Source of the DNA: UBA8529 sp964390565
Lineage (GTDB): Bacteria > Bacteroidota > Bacteroidia > Bacteroidales > Tenuifilaceae
Length of the DNA: 64,000 nucleotides
Direction: 5' to 3'
Assembly (NCBI GenBank): GCA_964390565.1
Contig: CAYMII010000018.1
Coordinates: 10,017-74,016, forward strand
Shown: piece after piece, positions 25,497 to 31,940 of the stretch
Layout of the letters: each line of letters opens with the position of its first letter
How positions within the stretch are numbered: the stretch's first letter is position 1
Program-made: the position numbers and the translations under genes
Notes under the pieces: model-generated
Databases searched by the model: none
The model's input: only the letters and a program-made list of their open reading frames with translations
What the model was told of the DNA's origin: nothing

Positions 25497-25538
25497 GTTG
25501 AGAGTTCACAGTTGAGAGTTCTGAGTTTTTCGTTGTCA
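25497..25538. repeat. Degenerate heptanucleotide array (GTTGAGA-like, 6 units)
   Basis: Phased 7-mers GTTGAGA, GTTCACA, GTTGAGA, GTTCTGA, GTTTTTC and GTTGTCA, upstream of the tmRNA promoter. Confidence 0.65.
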
Positions 25539-25570
25539 GAGTAATTCAGTTTGGGTTATGTTATTTTTTT

Positions 25571-25619
25571 ACTGTCAACTGTTAACTCAAACCTGTCAAC
25601 CAAGTTCACAGTTCACAGA
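25571..25619. repeat. Degenerate heptanucleotide array (ACTGTCA-like, 7 units)
   Basis: Phased 7-mers ACTGTCA, ACTGTTA, ACTCAAA, CCTGTCA, ACCAAGT, TCACAGT and TCACAGA. The left part is close to the reverse complement of the array at 25497-25538. Confidence 0.65.
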
Positions 25620-25935
25620 ATTATATAATTAGATTTTAAAAATCAGTGTAAAATCAAAATAAAATAAATAGAGGAGTAAGCATATAAAATAATTGTATGA
25701 ATAGGATTAGGGATTAATCCATAAGCAATAATTTAATCTATAACTACTTATTTTATTGATGAAGCAGTCGATTTTGTTTAGAAGACGGCAAAAATCAAGC
25801 GGGAGGCGAGACAAAACGGCGAGCCAGAGATAGCCTTGTGGGTAGAAGCATCGTTTTGTCTTGAATTTTTTTGCTTCCTTTTTTGTTTCAAGACAAAAAA
25901 AGGAAGTGGGGTATGGGGCAAAGCCCCATGATAAT
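25620..25935. other. Gene-free stretch with two hairpins
   Basis: CTTCC(T)nTTGT...ACA(A)nGGAAG (25874-25906) and ATGGGGC-AAA-GCCCCAT (25913-25929) lie just 3' of the antirepressor-like gene and could stop its transcript. Upstream of them I see nothing coding. Confidence 0.45.
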
Positions 25936-26298
25936 TTAACAATCAATTCTGAATGCTTTTGCCAAAGAGATGGAGTAAAATTGGTTTGCTTTTTTGTCTG
26001 GGAATTCTTTGCCTAAGGCAATAATGCCATTGTAATCGAGCATATCGGCTAATCGCTTTTTACCATCTGGTGCAAGAAGTTTCAACTGGGTAGTAGCACT
26101 AACCACTTGACTGTTTTCTTTCTTCAACTTGGCTTTAAGATATTTCCAGTAGTTGCGGGTTTTGGTGTAGTTGTCTTGGTCGGTAAGCAGTGCTAAAATA
26201 TCCAAAACGCTAAACCACCACTTGGCGTTTTGTTCATCCCAAACGGCTCGTACTTCACGGTCGTCAAAAAAACGAATGGATATTTTTGAATTACTCAT
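25936..26298 (-). CDS. Shortened phage-antirepressor-like (BRO-N family) protein
   Basis: This 120-residue protein resembles the BRO-N/DinD-like antirepressor domain: VRAVWDEQNAKWWFSVLDILALLTD, then NYWKYLKAKLKKENSQVVSATTQLKLLAPDGKKR, and MLDYNGIIALGKEFPDKKANQF. Relatives generally continue well beyond this last motif into a second domain. Here the protein diverges after KKANQF and stops within 15 residues, which suggests a decayed 3' end or frameshift. It is probably a phage or mobile-element remnant near the tmRNA. There is no neighbouring phage gene. Confidence 0.6.
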   Translation of the reverse strand: MSNSKISIRFFDDREVRAVWDEQNAKWWFSVLDILALLTDQDNYTKTRNYWKYLKAKLKKENSQVVSATTQLKLLAPDGKKRLADMLDYNGIIALGKEFPDKKANQFYSISLAKAFRIDC

Positions 26299-26411
26299 AA
26301 TGTTAATGTCAACAAATCTGTTACTAAGTAATTATTTATCCAAAGTTATGATAATTTTTGTTTTTTATTTGCTGTATGCAGTGTTGCGTTATAATGATCG
26401 CCAGCTTTTTA

Positions 26412-26528
26412 ACTAAAACTGTCAACCGTCAACTCTCAACTAAAAAAAACGAGCAACCTCTCAGTCACTCGCTCTTTTGCTTCATATTTTTTATCTGTCA
26501 ACTGTCAACTAAAAACTGTCAACTAAAA
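26412..26528. repeat. Two heptanucleotide arrays of ACTGTCA/ACTAAAA type around the rho 3' end
   Basis: ACTGTCA, ACCGTCA, ACTCTCA and ACTAAAA occupy 26418-26445. ACTGTCA, ACTAAAA, ACTGTCA and ACTAAAA occupy 26501-26528. The rho stop codon (26523-26525) falls inside the second array. Confidence 0.65.
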
Positions 26529-28493
26529 ATCACTATTCATACTCCACAAAAACTCCTCGTTGGTTTGTGTTTTAACCAAACGATCGCGGAAGAAGGCCAT
26601 GGCCTCTACCGAGTTCATGTCGGTTAGGTAGTTGCGAAGTATCCATATCTTCTGAAGTACATCCTTCTCAACCAGTAGGTCATCACGGCGTGTGCTTGAT
26701 GCGGTGATATCCACAGCTGGGAATATACGCTTGTTGGATAGCTTACGATCCAATTGTAGCTCCATGTTACCTGTACCCTTGAACTCCTCGAAGATAACCT
26801 CGTCCATCTTGCTACCAGTCTCGGTAAGAGCTGTTGCAATAATGGTTAGCGAACCGCCATTCTCGATGTTACGAGCAGCACCAAAGAAACGTTTTGGCTT
26901 GTGCAATGCGTTAGCATCAACACCACCCGAAAGAACCTTACCAGATGCTGGTTGAACGGTGTTGAAAGCACGTGCCAAACGGGTGATAGAATCGAGTAGG
27001 ATAACCACATCGTGACCGCACTCAACCATACGTTTTGCCTTTTCGAGAACGATATTGGCAATTCTCACATGGCGATCGGCTGGCTCATCGAATGTTGATG
27101 AGATAACCTCAGCGTTTACACTACGTGCCATATCGGTAACCTCTTCAGGACGCTCATCGATCAAAAGAACGATCATGTAAACCTCTGGGTGGTTTGCTGC
27201 AATTGAGTTGGCAATCTCTTTAAGTAGGATAGTCTTACCAGTCTTTGGCTGAGCAACGATTAATCCACGTTGACCCTTACCAATTGGCGAGAACATATCA
27301 ACAACCCTTGCCGATAATGAGTTTTGTCCGTTACCTAAAAGGGTGAACTTTTCGTTAGGGAAAAGTGGGGTTAAGTAATCGAATGGAACGCGGTCGCGGA
27401 TATAATCGGGGTTACGACCGTTAATCTCGTTAACCTTAATTAGAGGGAAATATTTTTCGCCATCCTTTGGAGGACGGATTGTGCCTGTAACGGTATCGCC
27501 AGTTTTTAAGCCAAAAAGCTTAATCTGCGATTGTGAAACGTAAACATCATCGGGTGAACTTAAGTAGTTGTAATCCGATGAGCGAAGGAATCCGTAACCA
27601 TCGGGCATAATCTCAAGAACACCTGTGGTGCTAACAATACCATCAAAATCGAAACGCTCAGGTCTGCTGTCGTTTGGTCTGTTTCTATTATCGAACCCGC
27701 GACGGATGTTCTGATCGCGAATTACTGGTTTAACCGAACCATCGCTAACATTTTCGCCTGCTTGAACGTTTTGCTCATTATTAGCAACACCTTCGGTTTG
27801 AACATTTTCTTGCTTTGCCTCTTGCTCAACAATAGGTGTAACCACTTCGAATTCATTTGCCACCTCACCATTTTCAACAATTGGCTCTGGGATATCGGCA
27901 ACTAGATCGGCATCGGGTAGTGGAACCGATTTTTGATCTTTAAAGAGTGGCTTTGGCTTAAGTTGGAATGGACGTCCCTCGCGGCGTTGATGCTGATTGG
28001 GATTTGGTTGATTATGCTGTGGCTGATTATTTTGCTGTGGGGCGTTGGCTGTAGCCTCTTTTTGAGGCTCTTGCTGATTTGGAAGGGTTATCTTTACGGG
28101 TTCTCCTGAATTATCTTTTGGACGAGTAAAGCGTTTCCTTTTATCACGGTCGTTATTATTTTGCTCGTTTTTGGGTTGAACCTCAATTACCTTTGCTGCT
28201 GGTTGTGGTTCCACTGCTTTTACTGGTTGTGGCTCGGCTACTTTTGCTTGTTGTGGTGCAACTACTTTTTTTACTTCTCTTCGTTCATCCCTTTTTTCGG
28301 GTCTTTTGAACTCTTTTTTCTCTTTGGGTTTGTTTTTTGGTTCATTAACGGCGTTGATAGCCTGTTGATCGAGGATTTGATAGATTAAATCTTGTTTGCG
28401 GAGATTTTCGAATTTTTTAATATTCATCTCTTTAGCTATATCCTTAAGCTCAGGAAGTAGCTTCTTGTTAAGTTCTAGGATGTCGTACATCAT
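26523..28493 (-). CDS. rho: Transcription termination factor Rho
   Basis: This is a 656-residue protein. Residues 1-45 form the Rho N-terminal helix bundle (ILELNKKLLPELKDIAKEMNI). About 230 residues of low-complexity Gln/Asn/Pro/Lys-rich linker follow, typical of Bacteroidota Rho. The RNA-binding cold-shock-like domain starts near 284 (GVLEIMPDGYGFLRS) and the RecA-type motor carries Walker A AQPKTGKT near 415, Walker B VILLDSITRLAR and the Q-loop region. E. coli Rho is 419 residues; the difference is the linker. It is divergent from rpoD across a 265-bp spacer, in which the minus strand shows TATTTTTG at 28643-28636. Confidence 0.97.
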   Translation of the reverse strand: MMYDILELNKKLLPELKDIAKEMNIKKFENLRKQDLIYQILDQQAINAVNEPKNKPKEKKEFKRPEKRDERREVKKVVAPQQAKVAEPQPVKAVEPQPAAKVIEVQPKNEQNNNDRDKRKRFTRPKDNSGEPVKITLPNQQEPQKEATANAPQQNNQPQHNQPNPNQHQRREGRPFQLKPKPLFKDQKSVPLPDADLVADIPEPIVENGEVANEFEVVTPIVEQEAKQENVQTEGVANNEQNVQAGENVSDGSVKPVIRDQNIRRGFDNRNRPNDSRPERFDFDGIVSTTGVLEIMPDGYGFLRSSDYNYLSSPDDVYVSQSQIKLFGLKTGDTVTGTIRPPKDGEKYFPLIKVNEINGRNPDYIRDRVPFDYLTPLFPNEKFTLLGNGQNSLSARVVDMFSPIGKGQRGLIVAQPKTGKTILLKEIANSIAANHPEVYMIVLLIDERPEEVTDMARSVNAEVISSTFDEPADRHVRIANIVLEKAKRMVECGHDVVILLDSITRLARAFNTVQPASGKVLSGGVDANALHKPKRFFGAARNIENGGSLTIIATALTETGSKMDEVIFEEFKGTGNMELQLDRKLSNKRIFPAVDITASSTRRDDLLVEKDVLQKIWILRNYLTDMNSVEAMAFFRDRLVKTQTNEEFLWSMNSDF

Positions 28494-28758
28494 TATATGT
28501 TAAAAATTTAAATTGATTTGCTTTTGAAAGAATTACACGCTTTGAAAAATCTTGTTGAAAATGAAACTTGGGATTTTGAAAACTGAGTTTCAGGCGGAAA
28601 ATTTATGCAATGATACGTAAATACTTTTTAATCCCCAAAAATATAGACAATAGTTTACGATTTTAGGCCGATTGTAAAAAAAAGTGACACAAAGAGATCT
28701 TTTCATTAATTAATAATTATATTCAACCGTTTGTTTATTTCATAGTTATTGCAAAAGC

Positions 28759-29622
28759 ATGAGACAACTTAAGATTATTAAACAGGTAACAAATCGAGAA
28801 ACAGTATCTCTCGATAAGTATTTGCACGAGATTGGTAAGGTTGATCTTTTAACTGCAGACGAAGAGGTAACATATGCTCGTAAGTTGAAGGAGGGTGATG
28901 AGGAGGCGTTGAACAAGCTGGTTAAGGCAAATCTTCGCTTTGTGGTTTCTGTTGCAAAGCAATATCAGAATCAGGGGCTCAGCCTACCCGATTTGATTAA
29001 CGAGGGCAATCTTGGTCTGATTAAGGCAGCCCAACGTTTCGATGAGACTCGTGGATTTAAGTTTATTTCATATGCTGTATGGTGGATTCGTCAATCTATT
29101 CTACAGGCTTTAGCAGAACAGGCTCGTATTGTAAAACTTCCGCTAAATAAGATTGGTTCTATTAATAAGGTAAATAAAGCTTTCTCTGATCTTGAACAAA
29201 AGTTTGAACGAGAGCCTTCGGTTGCCGAGCTAGTAGAGGTACTCGAACTTGCTACTGATGATGTTAAGGAAGCGTTACGTAGCTCAAACCGTCACCTTTC
29301 AATGGATGCTCCATTAACTCAGGATGATGATAGCAACTTGTACGATGTAATCCTTTCGCACGATTCACCTGCTCCCGATAGAGGCCTACTAAATGATAGC
29401 TTGCGCAAGGAGATTGAACGTGCTCTTGCTACTTTGACTCCACGTGAGGGAAATATTATTCGCCTTTACTTCGGATTAAACGGTAAGCATCCTCATACGC
29501 TTGAGGAGATAGGTGAGGAGTTTGATCTTACCCGTGAGCGTGTTCGCCAGATTAAGGAGAAGGCTATCAAACGGTTAAAGCAAACAACCCGTAGTAAGAT
29601 TCTTAAGACCTACTTGGGATAG
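28759..29622 (+). CDS. rpoD: Primary RNA polymerase sigma factor (RpoD/SigA family)
   Basis: This 287-residue sigma-70 factor starts MRQLKIIKQVTNRE. Region 1.2 and region 2 (LRFVVSVAKQYQNQGLSLPDLINEGNLGLIKA, FDETRGFKFISYAVWWIRQSI), region 3 (KLPLNKIG onward) and region 4 (TPREGNIIRLYFGL, LEEIGEEFDLTRERVRQIKEKAIKRL) are complete. Region 1.1 and the non-conserved insertion of E. coli RpoD are missing, as is normal for the Bacteroidota housekeeping sigma factor, which recognises TTTG/TAnnTTTG promoters. It is monocistronic with a strong terminator. Confidence 0.97.
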   Translation: MRQLKIIKQVTNRETVSLDKYLHEIGKVDLLTADEEVTYARKLKEGDEEALNKLVKANLRFVVSVAKQYQNQGLSLPDLINEGNLGLIKAAQRFDETRGFKFISYAVWWIRQSILQALAEQARIVKLPLNKIGSINKVNKAFSDLEQKFEREPSVAELVEVLELATDDVKEALRSSNRHLSMDAPLTQDDDSNLYDVILSHDSPAPDRGLLNDSLRKEIERALATLTPREGNIIRLYFGLNGKHPHTLEEIGEEFDLTRERVRQIKEKAIKRLKQTTRSKILKTYLG

Positions 29623-29672
29623 TTGAAAAGTTGATAAGATAACAAGGAAGATATAGTTACATTATAAGGGAT

Positions 29673-29698
29673 GAGCGACTGAAAAGTCGCTCGTTTTT
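29673..29698 (+). terminator. Rho-independent terminator of rpoD
   Basis: GAGCGACT (29673-29680) and AGTCGCTC (29685-29692) pair perfectly around a GAAA tetraloop and are followed by GTTTTTG. Confidence 0.9.
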
Positions 29699-29726
29699 GT
29701 TAATAAGTTTATGGTATAAAATATCT

Positions 29727-29761
29727 CTGTCAACTGTCAACTGTGAACCATCAACTATTTT
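29727..29761. repeat. Degenerate heptanucleotide array (CTGTCAA-like, 5 units)
   Basis: CTGTCAA, CTGTCAA, CTGTGAA, CCATCAA and CTATTTT lie just before rpe. Confidence 0.6.
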
Positions 29762-29788
29762 ATTTACTTTTGTAAAAAAAAATAATAA

Positions 29789-30439
29789 ATGGCACATTTA
29801 GTTGCACCCTCATTACTATCAGCCGATTTTGGCAATCTGAATAAGGATATCGAAATGGTTAATACCAGCAATGCCGACTGGTTTCACCTCGATATCATGG
29901 ATGGCGTTTTTGTGCCCAATATCTCATTTGGCTTCCCTGTGGTTTCTCAGGTTAAGAAAATGGCTAAAAAGCCATTGGATGTTCATTTGATGATTGTTGA
30001 TCCTGATCGTTATCTCGAAAAGTTCAAGGAGGCTGGTGCCGATATTCTAACCGTTCATTACGAGGCTTGTACACACCTTCATCGTACTTTAAACCAAATT
30101 CGTGCACTTGGCATGAAGGCTGGTGTTTCAATCAACCCTCATTCTTCTGTTGAACTACTTGCAGATATTATTGAGGAGGCCGATTTGGTGCTTATCATGT
30201 CTGTTAACCCTGGTTTTGGCGGACAAAAATTCATCAAGAATAGCGTTCAGAAGATATCTCGTCTAAAAGAGATGATTACAGCAAAGGGTTGCAAAACCCT
30301 TATCGAGGTTGATGGTGGTGTTGATGCAACCAACGCTGCTACTCTTTATAATGCTGGTGCCGATGTGCTAGTGGCTGGTAATGCCGTGTTTAAGGCTAAT
30401 GATCCAAAACAGGCTATTGATTCAATTAAAAATGCTTAA
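29789..30439 (+). CDS. rpe: Ribulose-phosphate 3-epimerase
   Basis: This is a 216-residue TIM-barrel enzyme of the pentose phosphate pathway, interconverting ribulose-5-phosphate and xylulose-5-phosphate. Visible are APSLLSADFGNL, the metal-site DWFHLDIMDGVFVPNISFG (H and D ligands), VHLMI, the NPGFGGQKF phosphate-binding segment and EVDGGV. Length is normal. The aromatic-operon promoter begins only 11 bp beyond its stop codon, with no terminator between. Some rpe transcripts may therefore enter the attenuator region. Confidence 0.97.
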   Translation: MAHLVAPSLLSADFGNLNKDIEMVNTSNADWFHLDIMDGVFVPNISFGFPVVSQVKKMAKKPLDVHLMIVDPDRYLEKFKEAGADILTVHYEACTHLHRTLNQIRALGMKAGVSINPHSSVELLADIIEEADLVLIMSVNPGFGGQKFIKNSVQKISRLKEMITAKGCKTLIEVDGGVDATNAATLYNAGADVLVAGNAVFKANDPKQAIDSIKNA

Positions 30440-30449
30440 CCTTTAAATA

Positions 30450-30480
30450 TTTGCATGTATTAGTTTTTTTCGTATCATTG
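30450..30480 (+). promoter_or_regulatory. Promoter of the aromatic amino acid operon
   Basis: TTTG at 30450-30453, a 19-bp spacer, and TATCATTG at 30473-30480 match the Bacteroidota TTTG / TAnnTTTG promoter with one mismatch at optimal spacing. The first leader ATG follows 19 bp after the -7 box. The position directly before the leader peptides supports it. Confidence 0.6.
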
Positions 30481-30498
30481 CAAACAGATAATAGATAT

Positions 30499-30579
30499 AT
30501 GATTTCGCACAGCACAACTTTTTATGCAAGCTACTTTTACTTCTTCTTTTACGGAAGCAGGGGCTTGGCAATTGTGTGA
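30499..30579 (+). CDS. Phe/Tyr-rich leader peptide 1 of the pheA-aro operon
   Basis: This 26-codon frame from ATG 30499 to TGA 30579 has five Phe and four Tyr codons, mostly in the run FYASYFYFFFY (residues 8-18). Nine aromatic residues of 26, immediately upstream of pheA and followed by competing hairpins, is the classical arrangement of a transcription-attenuation leader in which ribosomes stall when charged tRNA-Phe or tRNA-Tyr is scarce. It is too short for routine gene callers. No strong Shine-Dalgarno is present, as is usual in this phylum. Confidence 0.8.
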   Translation: MISHSTTFYASYFYFFFYGSRGLAIV

Positions 30580-30640
30580 AATATAGTATGAGATTTTAAA
30601 ACACAAAATATACCAAGCCCTGAGAAATCGGGGCTTTTTT
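30525..30640 (+). promoter_or_regulatory. Attenuator 1: antiterminator and terminator of leader 1
   Basis: Segment 2 (GGGCTTGG, 30561-30568) can pair perfectly with segment 3 (CCAAGCCC, 30613-30620), with an inner helix TTGTGT (30572-30577)/ACACAA (30601-30606). This antiterminator uses the bases needed for the terminator 30615-30623/30628-30636 (GAAA loop), which ends in six Ts (30635-30640). Segment 1 (TGCAAGC, 30525-30531) can pair with 30563-30570 with one bulge. A ribosome stalled in the aromatic run would block segment 1 and free segment 2. A ribosome reaching the stop codon would cover segment 2 and let the terminator form. Confidence 0.8.
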
Positions 30641-30651
30641 ATTTTAAAGCA

Positions 30652-30686
30652 GATTCAAGACGCAAGACATCAGACTTAAGACAAAA
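30652..30686. repeat. Degenerate heptanucleotide array (GACTTAA-like, 5 units)
   Basis: GATTCAA, GACGCAA, GACATCA, GACTTAA and GACAAAA fill the gap between the first attenuator terminator and the second leader peptide. Confidence 0.6.
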
Positions 30687-30715
30687 GAAATGGCAAGATA
30701 GTTAATGGATAGCAG

Positions 30716-30796
30716 ATGAGAAGTTTAGGTTATATATCATATTTTTTCTTTTACTTTTTTTATCGCCAAAACCTGGGGACTGAGAGCATTTTGTGA
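30716..30796 (+). CDS. Phe/Tyr-rich leader peptide 2 of the pheA-aro operon
   Basis: This second 26-codon frame, ATG 30716 to TGA 30796, also has five Phe and four Tyr codons, concentrated in YISYFFFYFFY (residues 6-16). Length and aromatic content equal those of leader 1, although the nucleotide sequences differ. It lies between the first terminator and a second, stronger one. No separate promoter is visible between the two leaders, so it is probably read only by transcripts that pass attenuator 1. Confidence 0.8.
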   Translation: MRSLGYISYFFFYFFYRQNLGTESIL

Positions 30797-30849
30797 AAAA
30801 AGTAAAAGATAAAATGCGAAGAGGTCCCCGAAAAGGGACCTCTTTTTTT
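30722..30849 (+). promoter_or_regulatory. Attenuator 2: antiterminator and terminator of leader 2
   Basis: Segment 2 (GGGGACT, 30775-30781) pairs with segment 3 (GGTCCCC, 30823-30829), with inner helix GCATTTT (30786-30792)/AAAATGC (30811-30817). This excludes the terminator GAGGTCCC (30821-30828)/GGGACCTC (30835-30842), extended by AA/TT and ending in a T run to 30849. Segment 1 AGGTT (30727-30731) can pair with AACCT (30770-30774), with AGT/ACT outside it. The two-helix antiterminator layout is the same as in attenuator 1. Confidence 0.8.
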
Positions 30850-30964
30850 GTGAAACTATAATTCCAAAAGCGAAGCGAATTGGAATTAACAAGTTGAACA
30901 ATCCCGATAGCAAAGCCAATTGGGAACAAAGCAAAGAGAAACTTTAATATTAATATCGATAAAA

Positions 30965-31831
30965 ATGAAAAAGATTGTATCAATTCAAGGGGTTAGAGGA
31001 GCATTCCATCAGGAGGCTGCTGAAAGGTATTTCGGTTCAAAGATTGAAATTAACGAGTGCATAACGTTTCGTGAATTAATCGAATCAGTTGAGAAAGGTA
31101 AAGCAAGTTATGGCATTATGGCCATTGAGAATTCTCTGGTAGGAAGTATTCTTCCAAATTATGCGCTAATCAGAGAGTCGTCATTGCAGATTACCGGCGA
31201 GATTTACATTGACATTGTTCAGAATCTTATTGCTCACCATGGCGAATCAATTGAAACTATAAGCGAGGTGCGTTCGCACCCTATGGCTTTGGCTCAATGC
31301 ACCGATTTCTTCCTTAAGCATCCATCAATTAAACTCGTCGAGTGCGAGGATACAGCGCTAAGCGCAAAGCAAATTGCTGAGCTTAAGCTAAAGGGCATTG
31401 CAACAGTGGCAAGCAAAAATGCTGCTCAAGAGTATGGCCTTGATGTTATTGCACCATCCATCGAATCGAATAAGGAGAACTATACTCGATTCTTAATTCT
31501 TGAAAAGGGTGTTACTCAGTTACCTGTAAACGCTAATAAGGCAAGCATCACCTTTACGGCCAAGCATAGGCCGGGGAGTTTGCTTGAAATTCTAAAGCCT
31601 TTTGCCGAAAGCAGAATTAATATGACCATGCTTCAGTCGCTACCCATTGTGGGCAGTAAATGGGAGTATGTGTTTCATGCCGATTTGGTTTTCGATTCGC
31701 TTCTTAAGTTTCAAATGGTGCTTGAGGTTGCAAAGGAGCACACCTCATCATTAAAAATCTTGGGATTATACCGAAGCCACGAACTACAAATTCAGCACGA
31801 ACCCGCCGAGAGTTTGGTGCATTACTGTTAA
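30965..31831 (+). CDS. pheA: Prephenate dehydratase
   Basis: This 288-residue monofunctional enzyme converts prephenate to phenylpyruvate. The catalytic domain shows VRGAFHQEAAERYF, the GIMAIENSLVGSI region and NYTRFLIL (TRF motif). A C-terminal ACT domain starts near 200 (ITFTAKHRPGSLLEIL). The Phe-binding ESRP of classical PheA ACT domains is QSLP here, although WEYVFHADL follows normally. No chorismate mutase domain is attached; that activity is in the DAHP synthase fusion downstream. ATG 30965 is chosen, and it is the first gene after the tandem attenuators. Hairpins at about 30860-30925 lie in the remaining leader. Confidence 0.95.
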   Translation: MKKIVSIQGVRGAFHQEAAERYFGSKIEINECITFRELIESVEKGKASYGIMAIENSLVGSILPNYALIRESSLQITGEIYIDIVQNLIAHHGESIETISEVRSHPMALAQCTDFFLKHPSIKLVECEDTALSAKQIAELKLKGIATVASKNAAQEYGLDVIAPSIESNKENYTRFLILEKGVTQLPVNANKASITFTAKHRPGSLLEILKPFAESRINMTMLQSLPIVGSKWEYVFHADLVFDSLLKFQMVLEVAKEHTSSLKILGLYRSHELQIQHEPAESLVHYC

Positions 31832-31940
31832 ATAAAATCTAACCGCAAAGAACACAAAGTGCATCACAAAGAACACTAAGAATCTCAGCATTTTACTTCG
31901 TGTAACCTTTGAGCCCTTCGTGGTAAAAAAGTTAAGTGTT

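Noticed and set aside
24552..25619. Possible CRISPR array from regularly spaced short repeats
   Set aside because: Units are contiguous degenerate heptamers with no unique spacers and no 25-40 bp direct repeats; no cas genes are in the window.
30857..30925. Third attenuator between the second terminator and pheA
   Set aside because: Two hairpins exist (AATTCCAA/TTGGAATT and TCCC/GGGA types), but there is no T run and no aromatic-rich frame before them.
30702..30983. Minus-strand frames of 65 and 93 codons opposite the second attenuator
   Set aside because: They are the complement of the Phe/Tyr leader, terminator and pheA start. The plus-strand regulatory reading explains the sequence fully.
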